Shown here piece after piece: positions 7,936-18,656 of a stretch of DNA of 44,298 bases. How positions within the stretch are numbered: the stretch's first letter is position 1; every line of letters begins with the position of its first letter. The translations under genes and the position numbers were made by a program. The stretch is from Nanobdellota archaeon (GTDB lineage Archaea > Nanobdellota > Nanobdellia > Woesearchaeales > GW2011-AR9). The DNA is taken from contig JAUSJN010000021.1 of the NCBI GenBank assembly GCA_030647325.1, positions 1-44,298 of the forward strand, given 5' to 3'. Under the pieces are notes generated by a model, which was not told the origin of the DNA, made no database searches, and saw only the letters and a program-made list of their open reading frames with translations.

Positions 7936-9087
7936 TCAATACAATGAAACACTGCAGGAGATCCGTAATTTATCATTGATAATCTTGAGCTGGTCCGCTG
8001 CGACAATCAGATCTACGCAAGAGTCTTGCTGCAATCGGCAGGCGGTGGTGGCATGCGATAACTTTGTCAACGCGTCCAGCGCATTGTCATTATACTGTGC
8101 TAAATGTCCTAAGCACTCACTAGAGCTGTCCACTTCATAATATTTGATCAGTTCCCCTATTTTTCCACCTGCTTCACCGAAGGCTATCTCTTCTCCTCCA
8201 TACACTTTCGTCAATAATTCCAGTCGTCTAAAAGTTTTACCCATGTTACACCAATACATCTGGTCATCGGCAGCGAAGATCGCTGCATATTTAGCTGCAT
8301 CTTTTTCCCCGGGCAAGGAAATCACCCGTACTGACTCCAGGTTCAGTTTCTGCCAGCTCGAACCTTGCTTTTGATAGAAATCAACTTGATTTGCTCCAGT
8401 AAATACCACCGCGCTGACTTCCGCATCTTCAAACGACTGCAATTGCGCAGGAACGCTGGAACCGGGAATGATCGTGCCGCTGGTATCGATGATCCGTACT
8501 TGTAAATTTTCTTCCGGCTCGATCTGCTGCAATCCTGAAACATAGATCCGTTCAATACCTTCTGTTGAATTCAAGAACTCATTCACGAACTCCGCATCGT
8601 TTCCCATGACATAATACTTAATGGTGGAAGGGATGACCAACAAAAAATCCATGACTTTAAAGGGCATGCCATAGGGCAAGCTCCAGGTCACGATCCTTGA
8701 ACTCTGTATCTCGTGAGGAGCAAAGATAGCATCTATAGAATTTTGCGTCCGAGCTGGCCGATCTTTGATGCCGAACTCGCTTACGCCATCTATGCATTGA
8801 AAATACAAAGTATAGTCAGCCAAACCGCTGGCATCGATGAAATTTTTGGTCTTTTCTGAAACGCCGGCGCCGGCAAGGATAGAACTCATCACTTCCACTA
8901 CTTCACCGGAAAGCCGTTCTTCTGAAATTGCTTTCTGCCGTGTTACTAATCCAACAAAAAACAGCAGGATCACTGTACCGGCGATCAGGATATACACCCA
9001 ATTAAAAGTGACCTCCATCTGGGCTTTCCTTCCTATAGGAAGGTCACGAACGAAGTGACTTGACTTTCCAGATATTTTTCTGCTCAT
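7936..9087 (-). CDS. Pilin-like anchored protein, larger ectodomain
   Basis: 383-aa ORF; IGRKA|QMEVTFNWVYILIAGTVILLFFVGLV. Confidence 0.73.
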   Translation of the reverse strand: MSRKISGKSSHFVRDLPIGRKAQMEVTFNWVYILIAGTVILLFFVGLVTRQKAISEERLSGEVVEVMSSILAGAGVSEKTKNFIDASGLADYTLYFQCIDGVSEFGIKDRPARTQNSIDAIFAPHEIQSSRIVTWSLPYGMPFKVMDFLLVIPSTIKYYVMGNDAEFVNEFLNSTEGIERIYVSGLQQIEPEENLQVRIIDTSGTIIPGSSVPAQLQSFEDAEVSAVVFTGANQVDFYQKQGSSWQKLNLESVRVISLPGEKDAAKYAAIFAADDQMYWCNMGKTFRRLELLTKVYGGEEIAFGEAGGKIGELIKYYEVDSSSECLGHLAQYNDNALDALTKLSHATTACRLQQDSCVDLIVAADQLKIINDKLRISCSVSLY

Positions 9088-9093
9088 GCTACC

Positions 9094-9630
9094 TCAACCT
9101 TCAGAAGGCAATTCAGAGAGCAGTGTCTTATCTCCTCTTCCTTCCATCACGATACTGAAAGCTCCCTGCTTGATAGGGATGCATAAGAAATTCTTTCCGT
9201 TTTCTTCTTCCATGCTGACTTTATATACTTTAATTTTAACCGGCGCTGGAGGAGTGAGAAAAACATTTTCATCTACTCCATCATACCATTTTCCTGAAGT
9301 AGAAGCGACTTCCCAGACACTGCAGGCAATCTGGTCGGATTGACATAGTTCGGGATCATATGGCTTATCAAGATCCACAAAACAGATCTGAGTATAGGTT
9401 ACAGGAGTAGAATATCTCTCTACCCGTACCGAACCGAATTCCGTATATATTTTTTTTATATCACTTTCTAATCCGGTTTTGAACTGCACAAAAGCGACAT
9501 CCTCTCCACTTTTCAAAAATCCACTTATAGCGCGATACCCAAACATCAAAATCAAGGCAAAAGAAAGCGCAGCTATGATGAAAACAAAGACTTGTCCTAC
9601 TCCGACTCCTTTTTTATTCCTAAAAACCAT
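9094..9630 (-). CDS. Pilin-like anchored protein
   Basis: 178-aa ORF; RNKKG|VGVGQVFVFIIAALSFALILMFGY. Confidence 0.72.
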   Translation of the reverse strand: MVFRNKKGVGVGQVFVFIIAALSFALILMFGYRAISGFLKSGEDVAFVQFKTGLESDIKKIYTEFGSVRVERYSTPVTYTQICFVDLDKPYDPELCQSDQIACSVWEVASTSGKWYDGVDENVFLTPPAPVKIKVYKVSMEEENGKNFLCIPIKQGAFSIVMEGRGDKTLLSELPSEG

Positions 9631-9663
9631 AAAACCGATTCTCCCGATAATTTAACGTTTGAT

Positions 9664-12600
9664 TTACCCTTTTCTTTTTTTGCTTATCTTCTGTAATTTT
9701 TCAAAAATGTCTTTTGCCTCGTCTTTATCTACGACTTTGTTGATATCTTTCTTTTCCGCTTGTTTAGCTATATTTTCTAATTTTGCAAAGATTCCTTTCT
9801 CTTCCGACCGAAGACCCGGTTTGATCTCTTCTTTATGCTCTGCATATCTTTGCGCTAAGTTGCTTACCTTAGAGACATGATCTCTTGCCGGACTGCGCAG
9901 CAGCGGTTCGAGATGCGGTATCTGTGCCGATTGTTTTCCAAATTCTCCAAACACTTCTCGTCTAGCCCGCGTCTTAGCACGATCCTCGCGAGACTTTCGG
10001 AGAGATGCTAGTTTATCTGTCCACGATTGAACTATTTTTTGTGGTTGGATCACTGAAGCTGCGGCAGGCCTCGCTGTTGGTCTAGCGATCCCATATGGTC
10101 GGGCTGCTGTTGCTCCAGGGCGCCTGGTGCGTGGCGAAGTGTAATAATGCACTAAGTATCCTGCTCCGCCCAATACCAGCAATAATCCCAGAATCAGGAA
10201 GACCCAGGCTACGACATCTAATGTTATCGCCGCAGGTTTCTTTATCGCAGTGACACTTACTCCAACCTTGCCAGGTTCGGCCACACAGGGATTGAATTCT
10301 TTGGTATACTCTTCGTAATTGGTATAACTGTCTTCATCATAATCTTCTAAAGTATCACTTATCGTATTGCCATCGGAATCAGAGCTGATGTAATCCAGGC
10401 GGCATTCATCTCCATAATATAATTTTTCCCACATGTCTGGCAATCCATCTTTATCAGCATCTTTTCCTCGTTCAGACAAGGGTATCTGCCCGCTGGCACA
10501 GCCTATCTCATCGATCACTTTTCCTGCTGCCGTGCCGGAACATTGATCGCAGCTGTCCAACACCGTATCACCGTCAGCGTCCAGCAAGGTGATCCGCTGT
10601 GAACCAGTGTAATTATTGCCTACACTATCTTTCACCGCATAACATAGCCATCCTGACTTATCAAAGAGAATCTTTTGTCCGTTGTAAGATTGCGCCGGCA
10701 AGCAGAGATTGGCCGAAGCTGCTTTCCCATACATGATGCCGCAGCCATTCGCATCGCCGCATTGCAGTTCTACCGGCGTAGAAGTACAGCTCTCAGGTAA
10801 GGAATCGTTAATCAGCACGATGACCGCAGGAGCTCCTTCATCGCTTTCACACGAGGCAAGATCTGCAGAAGTGACCGCAAATCCATCACTATATCCGAAG
10901 CTGCCTATATTTCCAGCTGCATCAGTGGCAGCTACTTTTAATTTATACTTATGTCCTTCCTGTAGGCTGGTCGTCGGGACTGCTAAGGGCAGACCTGGCC
11001 CAACGGACGCATCAAAGATCAAGGTTCCGAGAGAAGATCCAAAGGAACCAAGACCAGAAGAAAAGCTGCTGGCATTACTTCCATTCTGGGAAGTGGGAAG
11101 GGAGCCGTTAACGGGGCTTGCTAAAGTAGATGCCGGCCCCAGGCCCAGATCGTACACTTCATAATAATAACTGCTGATGTTATTCTCATTGGTGCTGACC
11201 ATCACTGGCATCGTCGCCGCACCGCAAGTTGCGGTTCCGTCATTGACGGAAGAGATGTACGGCGGAGTTTGGTCGATGGTGAACATGGCACTGGCTTCGG
11301 TGAGATGATCTTCGATCATGCAGCGGACAGGTATGATGTGTTTCTTTTCTTCCAGGCCGTTCAAGGTGGTGCTATGCACAGTACCCATTCCGCTCGGGAA
11401 GGGCAGGTATTCTAAACCTTGTTTATACTCGCATAATGCTCTCTTGGTCGTTTCGACCACCAGAGTGATATTTTTCTGCTGGGTATATCCGCTCGGCGTA
11501 ATTTTATTGATCGCTCCTAGAGCGCTGTAATCGACAGTAAAGGTTATCTCGGCAGCTTCAGAAATATCCCCGGCGCCATTCTTACAGGCTACTCTCAGCA
11601 CATACTCCTTTTTCGCTCCTTGGAAATTTATGTTGAAAATAGTCTGATGCTCGGTATCCAGCTGGTTTAGCTCCAGTCCTGGGAAAGAAAATTCCATGGT
11701 ATCAAATTCATTGCTTCCTGCGCCGTCAGAATCATCACTGAATCTGCAGACCGTCTTATCGTCGGTGTTTACACTCAAGGTCGTAGTTATCCCCTCTCCG
11801 ATAAAGCTGGGGCTGGCTGAAGCGCTGGTGACCTCAGGTTTAGTCGGGTCGAATTCAAGAGAAACTTTCTGTTCCGGACCTAGCTTATTTTCCCAGTTCA
11901 GGCACTGCACATATAACGACTTTACTCCTCCATTTTGTGGATATTCTGAAAACACGCTTTCAGGGAAATTTTCTACGATGTATTTGCCTTCTGCATTTGG
12001 TTTCAGGACCTTGTGCACGGGCATAGTATTGTAGTTAAATCCGCTAGCAAAGTCGAATTTACACTCCACGGTCGGAACTCTGGTGAAGAATTGCAGAGGG
12101 AATATCGGTTCATCGCTTATTGCCCATTTCTGGTCCTGATACCAATACATGGACGGTTTTTCTAAGATGATGCCGTATCCTTCAATCCTGACCATACCAC
12201 AGGTTGGTTGATACACCGGATTATCCGCGACATCAGTTGAGTAATAACAGATTAAGCTGCTCTCCTTTAAATTAATGACTTGGTTGAATTCCTTGTAGCC
12301 CGGATCATTGACCAATTCGCAACCCTCGCCCAGGCAATAAAATGTACTTTCGCATTCAAAGCCGTCGTTGTTACATTCAAAAGAGATCTGGGTTGAATTG
12401 ATGAAATACTCTTCCCAGCCATAACCTTGCGGGGTCACCACCCTTGTTCCTTCTTGTAAGATGACCTGGGTTGCCGGAGTACTGAAATCAATCTTAAATT
12501 GCAGATATTCCTCAAACGATTCTGAACTGAAAAGATCTGTACAGATTATTTTATATTCGCCGGCATATTCTCGTTCCACAAAGCCGGGAACAGCATCAGT

Positions 12601-15600
12601 CTTATGTTTTTTACCATTCTCATCACTGATAAAATCAGCCACTTTTTCATTGATTGCGGAAAGATATAAGCCGCAGCTTGCTCCGATGGTTGTTTCTGCT
12701 TCAAACTCAATATTGGTAGATGCGACTGCGCCGTATAATTTTGGTGTTATCAGGTTAATTTTTTCTTCTAGATCAAAAGTATAGGTTTTCTGTTTGGTAT
12801 TGACATTTCCTTGGTTATCATCACAAGTGACGGTAAGTTCATGCTTTATGCCTTCCATATCTTTGAAAATCGCTTCTTTCTGCTGCTTGGAACGGTCAAT
12901 CACGATACTTTTCTCTCCCCCGGCTGGCAGCACTTGCTTGGTCGTGAAGGTACACTGCATCGGCTCATTCGTTCCATCCAAATATACGGTCAAGGTAGTT
13001 TTGTCGGCGACTGTCTCTATTTCCTGATTGATCTCAAATTGCGGAGGGACGTTATCGATGTACACAAATGCCGTCTGCACATCTTCCTGGTTAAAGTATT
13101 TGTCCTTGGAATAAAACTTCAAGGCATAGGTCTGTCCCGGAACTTGTTCTTCCAAGGAACTGAGGACATTTACCACCACAGTCTCATCTTTTAATTTTCC
13201 TGGATATGCTTTTTCGGTAAAAGAAGTACATAAAGTAGGACTTCCCGGTGCAGCACTGGTCAAGCAGTATCCTATCGCTCCCAAGGGACTTTCTTTATCT
13301 TTAGCTTGGAAAGTAAGATTTGATTTGGTCAAGGAAAGAACATTGGCTCCAGCTAAAACTAATTTAGTGATCGGAGCGCCATTATCTACTTTACAAGCAG
13401 CCTGTTCTCCGGCATTACTGAATGCAGCACAATCATCCTTAAGATTACCATCGCCATCTTTCACGCAGCTGCCTGCCCCGCCGGGTATGCCGCTCCAGAC
13501 ACATCTTCCCCAATCACATTGATCGGTAGAAAGAGTGATTTCCTGGCGATCATTCTTTTCTAGATTCTGTCCTCCAGTACATTCGCTTTCAAATTGATAG
13601 GTGTAACAATTAGTCTGGCTGGTCGGCTCGTCGCCGCAGGAAGCGCAATAACTGAGAGCTTTAGCCTGAGTGACTGAGTTAGAGAAACAAGCTCCCAAGG
13701 AAGAACAGACTTTGTCAGTGCAGAAATAATTTTCATACAATCCCCCTTCTGGACCGCAGAGTGAGCAGCGATCGTCATCATCATAATCCTTCTCGACGCA
13801 ATATCCTGCTCCTGTTTCCGGAGTGACCGTTGTAGGGATATTCAAGCCTGAAAATAATTGGCTATAGTCTATGAAAGGAGTAGTTTGCGCACTATCGACC
13901 CATTCACAATCTATGCCTAAACAATTATTGAAAGTACACGCATCTTTGCCTTTGTAATCAAAACAACTGCTTACAGTGTCACAACGATTACATTGATTGA
14001 CAATGGTGCTGTTACTGGAATCATAATAACAATATGCGGCCGCGCCGGTCTCTTCCGGAGCGGCTCCGGTACCCGGGTTATAACATTCATTACGAGAGTA
14101 GTATAAACCAAAATGACCGGCTCCTAAACTGCACACCCCGGCATCTTTACAGATGGCATTATGCTGGCCTACTTCTGAACAGAAATAAATCTCTCCGCCG
14201 CCATCATTAACAGAACAATCCTGAGAAACAATCAACTTATTTTGTTCATCACAGGTCCATATTTTTTTACGTTCAACGGTGACTCCGGCCGTACAGAATA
14301 AATCCCAGCCCGCTGATTCAGAATATCTTCCCTCACAGGCTTTATCCCCTAAAGTTATGGAAGCGATCGCTGCTTTCTTAGACTGAAGACCGCCGTCATA
14401 GGTAGCGATAATCTCATACTTGTAGGTCTTACTCCATTCAACATCCGCGTCCAGCTTGGAAGATTCGGCGGCAGAGATGGTAAATTGATCTACCTGGGCC
14501 GCTCCTTCGTATTTTGTTATCTGATAATTCAATACTTCAGGACATGGTTTTGCCCATTCCAAAAGAATTTCTTCCTTCCCCCGGACATGGCTTGCAGAAA
14601 ATTGAGCCACATCTTTAGGAGGGTTGCCAAAACTGCATTCTCCGATGAATTTTGACAAGAAAATATTTTCAGTAGACCCCAATCCTTCAACGATGAGTAC
14701 TTGTTTTGGATCGCTGTTATAATCCTGATACGAAGCGGTGATTTTATGCTCGCCCGCCGCCAGCAGAAATTCATAACTTCCATCAGGATACTTAGAGAGG
14801 CCCTTGAAAATTCCATCGACATAGATCTTAGCGCCAAAAATTTCCAGATCCGTGCCCACATCTATTTTTTTATTATTATTCACATCAAGGTAGGTCTTTC
14901 CTTTGATTCCTTGGAAGGTGGTGCTCACTAATTCAAAATCCAATGGAGAGACACCTTCGCTCACTATCACAATTTTTTGTAATGGTTGATACCCGATTTT
15001 GCTGGCAGTGACGGTATAAGAATCCGGAAGGAGATTAGGAATGATATATCCTCCATCCGCATCGCTGGCTATCTGCCCATTACTGGGTCCGCTCCAAGAG
15101 ATGGTAGCACCCTGGATAGTCGCCTGAGCGACACTTTTTACCGTTCCCTGTATTGATCCTGCACCGGCAGATTTTGTCAGTACGATATTTTTGACGGCCT
15201 GCTGTCCAGACTGCAAAATCAGTTCAAAAGTAGAAGGAAGAAATCCTGCTGCTGATGCCTTCACTAAATAGGTGCCTGGATTAAGGGAAGGAAAAGAGTA
15301 TGCTCCATTCGCACCGGTAGTAGTTTTCTGTGGTGTCCCTTCTAAAGAGACTTCAACATTCGCCAGAGGAGTATTATCCTGATCAGCAACTGAACCAGTT
15401 AAACTTCCAGGAGTTATCTGAACACCGCAATAAAGCTGGTTGCATTTCGCGGTACTCATCCCTAAGCTGTTGTCATACACAATCTCAGAAAACGGAACCC
15501 CTCGGTTAGTCGCTTCTTTTTCACATTGGTACTTGTTCAGGTTAAAGCTGCAGAAGGTATCAACTTTACAGCAGCCAGGAGAACACCAGTACGAAAATTG

Positions 15601-15924
15601 GTCCTGGGGAACTTCTGTTCCACCCAATTGCGTACAAACACCTTTAGCATGCAACTGGCAATCTACGCTGCAGGTGATTTCCTGACATTCATTGAACTCC
15701 GCGCAGTTTGATCCTGCCACAAAGTGTTGATTCAGATCACAATCCTCATGTTGACTGCAATCAGCTTCCGCTTCTGTATCCAGGATTCCGGGAACGCAAT
15801 AAAGGTCCTCGCTGCCTTCTGGGTATACATAACATCCGCTGGTCTGTGCCAGAGCGGAAAGTGATGAAAAGACTGCTAGAAGTAACACTAAAACTACTAA
15901 AGATAAACCTCTTTTTTTGAACAT
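9664..15924 (-). CDS. Giant multidomain surface protein: signal peptide, Cys-rich modules, ~3 carboxypeptidase-regulatory-like repeats, FnIII/Ig-like repeats, TSP3-like repeats, C-terminal TM helix and basic cytoplasmic tail
   Basis: 2086-aa ORF; MFKKRGLSLVVLVLLLAVFSSLSALA signal; GSLTGSVADQDNTPLANVEVSLEGTPQKTTTGANGAYSFPSLNPGTYLVKASAAGF-type repeats; DADGDTVLDSCDQC / DADKDGLPDMWEKLYYGD; TM VVAWVFLILGLLLVLGGAGYLVHYY followed by an R/K-rich tail. Confidence 0.85.
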   Translation of the reverse strand: MFKKRGLSLVVLVLLLAVFSSLSALAQTSGCYVYPEGSEDLYCVPGILDTEAEADCSQHEDCDLNQHFVAGSNCAEFNECQEITCSVDCQLHAKGVCTQLGGTEVPQDQFSYWCSPGCCKVDTFCSFNLNKYQCEKEATNRGVPFSEIVYDNSLGMSTAKCNQLYCGVQITPGSLTGSVADQDNTPLANVEVSLEGTPQKTTTGANGAYSFPSLNPGTYLVKASAAGFLPSTFELILQSGQQAVKNIVLTKSAGAGSIQGTVKSVAQATIQGATISWSGPSNGQIASDADGGYIIPNLLPDSYTVTASKIGYQPLQKIVIVSEGVSPLDFELVSTTFQGIKGKTYLDVNNNKKIDVGTDLEIFGAKIYVDGIFKGLSKYPDGSYEFLLAAGEHKITASYQDYNSDPKQVLIVEGLGSTENIFLSKFIGECSFGNPPKDVAQFSASHVRGKEEILLEWAKPCPEVLNYQITKYEGAAQVDQFTISAAESSKLDADVEWSKTYKYEIIATYDGGLQSKKAAIASITLGDKACEGRYSESAGWDLFCTAGVTVERKKIWTCDEQNKLIVSQDCSVNDGGGEIYFCSEVGQHNAICKDAGVCSLGAGHFGLYYSRNECYNPGTGAAPEETGAAAYCYYDSSNSTIVNQCNRCDTVSSCFDYKGKDACTFNNCLGIDCEWVDSAQTTPFIDYSQLFSGLNIPTTVTPETGAGYCVEKDYDDDDRCSLCGPEGGLYENYFCTDKVCSSLGACFSNSVTQAKALSYCASCGDEPTSQTNCYTYQFESECTGGQNLEKNDRQEITLSTDQCDWGRCVWSGIPGGAGSCVKDGDGNLKDDCAAFSNAGEQAACKVDNGAPITKLVLAGANVLSLTKSNLTFQAKDKESPLGAIGYCLTSAAPGSPTLCTSFTEKAYPGKLKDETVVVNVLSSLEEQVPGQTYALKFYSKDKYFNQEDVQTAFVYIDNVPPQFEINQEIETVADKTTLTVYLDGTNEPMQCTFTTKQVLPAGGEKSIVIDRSKQQKEAIFKDMEGIKHELTVTCDDNQGNVNTKQKTYTFDLEEKINLITPKLYGAVASTNIEFEAETTIGASCGLYLSAINEKVADFISDENGKKHKTDAVPGFVEREYAGEYKIICTDLFSSESFEEYLQFKIDFSTPATQVILQEGTRVVTPQGYGWEEYFINSTQISFECNNDGFECESTFYCLGEGCELVNDPGYKEFNQVINLKESSLICYYSTDVADNPVYQPTCGMVRIEGYGIILEKPSMYWYQDQKWAISDEPIFPLQFFTRVPTVECKFDFASGFNYNTMPVHKVLKPNAEGKYIVENFPESVFSEYPQNGGVKSLYVQCLNWENKLGPEQKVSLEFDPTKPEVTSASASPSFIGEGITTTLSVNTDDKTVCRFSDDSDGAGSNEFDTMEFSFPGLELNQLDTEHQTIFNINFQGAKKEYVLRVACKNGAGDISEAAEITFTVDYSALGAINKITPSGYTQQKNITLVVETTKRALCEYKQGLEYLPFPSGMGTVHSTTLNGLEEKKHIIPVRCMIEDHLTEASAMFTIDQTPPYISSVNDGTATCGAATMPVMVSTNENNISSYYYEVYDLGLGPASTLASPVNGSLPTSQNGSNASSFSSGLGSFGSSLGTLIFDASVGPGLPLAVPTTSLQEGHKYKLKVAATDAAGNIGSFGYSDGFAVTSADLASCESDEGAPAVIVLINDSLPESCTSTPVELQCGDANGCGIMYGKAASANLCLPAQSYNGQKILFDKSGWLCYAVKDSVGNNYTGSQRITLLDADGDTVLDSCDQCSGTAAGKVIDEIGCASGQIPLSERGKDADKDGLPDMWEKLYYGDECRLDYISSDSDGNTISDTLEDYDEDSYTNYEEYTKEFNPCVAEPGKVGVSVTAIKKPAAITLDVVAWVFLILGLLLVLGGAGYLVHYYTSPRTRRPGATAARPYGIARPTARPAAASVIQPQKIVQSWTDKLASLRKSREDRAKTRARREVFGEFGKQSAQIPHLEPLLRSPARDHVSKVSNLAQRYAEHKEEIKPGLRSEEKGIFAKLENIAKQAEKKDINKVVDKDEAKDIFEKLQKISKKRKG

Positions 15925-15951
15925 CGTCCTCGTGATCTACTAAACTCTTTT

Positions 15952-15968
15952 GGTTTATAAATGTTGCT
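15952..15968 (-). promoter_or_regulatory. TATA-box-like promoter for the 2086-aa gene
   Basis: Reverse strand GCAACATTTATAAACC about 30-40 nt upstream of the ATG at 15924. Confidence 0.45.
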
Positions 15969-16018
15969 CGTAGTGAAGACGATAAAAAAGAGTAAACTCA
16001 ATTAAAAATTTAGGAGAT

Positions 16019-18586
16019 CTATGCATCTCCGGCACAACTATTATCAGCCTGGCAAACCCCATTAAATTTTCCATTAAAATTGCTGTCGCAGATCTGTCCT
16101 TCTGCCGTGCAGCCGCAGCTGAAATAAATGTCTGTCTCATCAAGAGCTTCCTCATCTCGGGCTATTTTATTGATATCAAAAGCCTTTACCTCTGCAGGCG
16201 GCCCGGTATAGGCGACCGGCTCTTGGCAGAAATCAGAACAGCCAAAATTTCCGTGGCACCAGCCCGCTTCTTCTCCTTCTCCGCTATATCCAAAAGCGAA
16301 AAGACCTGCGCATTTTACTTCGATATCGGTGCTGCAGCTGTCTTGTCCAGGATTGCCGCAGATTAAAATCTCTTCCTTCAGCTCATTTTTGAATTCGCCG
16401 TCGCAGATATTTCCCCTATTGCCGCTGCAGAATTGCTGCTGCACTTCTAATACATACCCTGATTTGAGGGAAGTGTAGGGCGTTCCAGGAAATTTCTTTG
16501 ATGTTACTTGACCATAACATCCAGGCTCTGGTTTGATGAAACATGGTTTAGGGTAGTCCGCACCGGCGATCTGCCAATCATTGGGGTTTTCTGCCACCCC
16601 GATGCAGCAGCTATGGGTCGCTTCAAAAGGATTGATCTCTTCGTCTTGGTCATAATCTCCTTGCAGGGTGTCAAAATTAAAATTAACATATTTCAGATCA
16701 TGATTTGGATAGGCCCAAGGGTGTTCTGGATTTCTATGCGGCACGCAGTCATTGACCACTACTTTGATTCCCTCCGATTCAACTTCATCAAATCGAGCGC
16801 AATATTGTGCACTGAAGGATAGATTTAATTCTCCTTTTTTGGTCGCTTCACGGAAATGGGGGAAAAATGATGCTGGCGAAAACAATTGGCTCCAGGCAGA
16901 AATATCATTCTTGTATCCGTTTAAAGTACAATCTTTTGACTTTGAACTTCCACCAGGGAAACTGAAACATCCCTCCTTTCCAGTTGATTGCAATCCTTCC
17001 GGAATCTTATAATCAAAATTTTCCGTTCCTACTCCGTCCTTGTTAGCATAGATCAATCTGATTTCCTGTGAATACGATGACGGCGGCGTGAAAGAATTCT
17101 CAGGGAATGCTACCTTCAGGAAGCTTGGATCTTCCCGCGATACTAAATACGCGTCTTGCATTGGAAAAATCTCGTTATAATTCTTCAACACTCCGTCCGA
17201 AGTCCTAAATTTATAGGCCATAAACAACGAAACTCCAAATTCCAACGGCCTGTCTATCAGTACGCGGACATCCTGCCAATCTTGCACGGCATGTTCATCA
17301 CGGGCATAGGTGCGGATAGTGTACGGTTCTTTTTTTTCCGCGATCTGCGTACGCGCATAACTCTGCCCTTCTGAATTGCCAAAGTCATCACTAAGGACAT
17401 TATAACTTACCCTATCTTCGTCAGGATCAAGCGCGGAAAGCGTGAGATTGATGATCCCTAATTCCTTATCACCTTTAATCACCAAATAATCGTACCCTGC
17501 TGCCGGACATTCAGATCTATGCACATAGTCCAATGCCGGCGGCCGATTTTGTCGTGCAAACTGGTAGGTATACAATTCTGGCGTGTTCAAAACACTGGAC
17601 GATTTAAAGATGAACATATCATCGCCGTTTGGTAAAGCCTGCCGGGACATTTCCATCCCCAAAGATGCATACTGTTCAGAAAACAAGGCCTGCTGGCAGA
17701 AAAAATAATTCTTGAAAGGAAGACAATTGCCGTTTTGCACTTCGATTTCATTTCCATAGGTAAAAGAAGTATTTAGTAAGGTAGTTTTGTTATAACTGAA
17801 ATCCACATACTGCCAATCCATTCTTAGAGGATAGCTTACTGCAGTATCAAGCAATGCTTTAAAACGGGTAGGGTAAAAGAAATCAAATTGTGATAAGTGA
17901 AAAAATTCTTCATTTCCTAAACTTAACTTTAAAGGATAGTTGACCTTCACATCAATGCCGGCGTCATGGATGCCCAAATTCAGATCAATTTCCTGAGATT
18001 CAAGCACTGCGCTGCTGGAGATATTTTCTTTGGTAAACTCGGCGACGCACCATACTGTCCTATTCAATAAAAAGCGTCGTAAATCATTTTGGATGGTGCT
18101 GGTTCGTAATTCCAATGAGCCAAAACCTACTTTGGTGTTCGGATAAGAATACTTACAAAATTCCTCAGGGCTGGATTCGTTGCTGCAGGGATAGGCATTT
18201 TCATATTCCAGATAAGGATCCCTGATCGTACCATAAAAAACCCGGTCATTGCCGACATTCACTCCGGAGATCCCTTCCTCAAAATGTCTCGTTCCACCGG
18301 GTTGGTCGCTCCATAATCTTCCCTGCTTTCCGATAAGGATCAATCCTTTCTCCAACTCATCGGTAAGGCAATCTTCAACAAAAATACGTAAGGCTTCCTT
18401 CTTGAAGGTCTTGGTGAGGGTTTTTTCCTGGATCTCCTGCAGCTGCCCTTTTTTAACTCCTGCGCTTAAGCTGAAGACAAAAATAAAGACAAAAAGAATT
18501 AACAGGCCCAGAATCATAAATACTGTGATCTGGGCTGATCGGGAAGGAGGAATAGTTCTAACTCTATTGGTCCTCTTTTTGTACAT
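16019..18586 (-). CDS. Large N-terminally anchored (class III-like) surface protein with Ig/cadherin-like and Cys-rich regions
   Basis: 855-aa ORF; PPSRSA|QITVFMILGLLILFVFIFVF; LTLSALDPDEDRVSYNV... Ig/cadherin-like; Cys-rich C-terminus. Confidence 0.8.
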   Translation of the reverse strand: MYKKRTNRVRTIPPSRSAQITVFMILGLLILFVFIFVFSLSAGVKKGQLQEIQEKTLTKTFKKEALRIFVEDCLTDELEKGLILIGKQGRLWSDQPGGTRHFEEGISGVNVGNDRVFYGTIRDPYLEYENAYPCSNESSPEEFCKYSYPNTKVGFGSLELRTSTIQNDLRRFLLNRTVWCVAEFTKENISSSAVLESQEIDLNLGIHDAGIDVKVNYPLKLSLGNEEFFHLSQFDFFYPTRFKALLDTAVSYPLRMDWQYVDFSYNKTTLLNTSFTYGNEIEVQNGNCLPFKNYFFCQQALFSEQYASLGMEMSRQALPNGDDMFIFKSSSVLNTPELYTYQFARQNRPPALDYVHRSECPAAGYDYLVIKGDKELGIINLTLSALDPDEDRVSYNVLSDDFGNSEGQSYARTQIAEKKEPYTIRTYARDEHAVQDWQDVRVLIDRPLEFGVSLFMAYKFRTSDGVLKNYNEIFPMQDAYLVSREDPSFLKVAFPENSFTPPSSYSQEIRLIYANKDGVGTENFDYKIPEGLQSTGKEGCFSFPGGSSKSKDCTLNGYKNDISAWSQLFSPASFFPHFREATKKGELNLSFSAQYCARFDEVESEGIKVVVNDCVPHRNPEHPWAYPNHDLKYVNFNFDTLQGDYDQDEEINPFEATHSCCIGVAENPNDWQIAGADYPKPCFIKPEPGCYGQVTSKKFPGTPYTSLKSGYVLEVQQQFCSGNRGNICDGEFKNELKEEILICGNPGQDSCSTDIEVKCAGLFAFGYSGEGEEAGWCHGNFGCSDFCQEPVAYTGPPAEVKAFDINKIARDEEALDETDIYFSCGCTAEGQICDSNFNGKFNGVCQADNSCAGDA

Positions 18587-18656
18587 AGAGAAAAGAAATT
18601 TTTGAAACTTATAAATCTATTCTGGGAGAAGTCAACGTCGTAATTTAATCGAAAAT

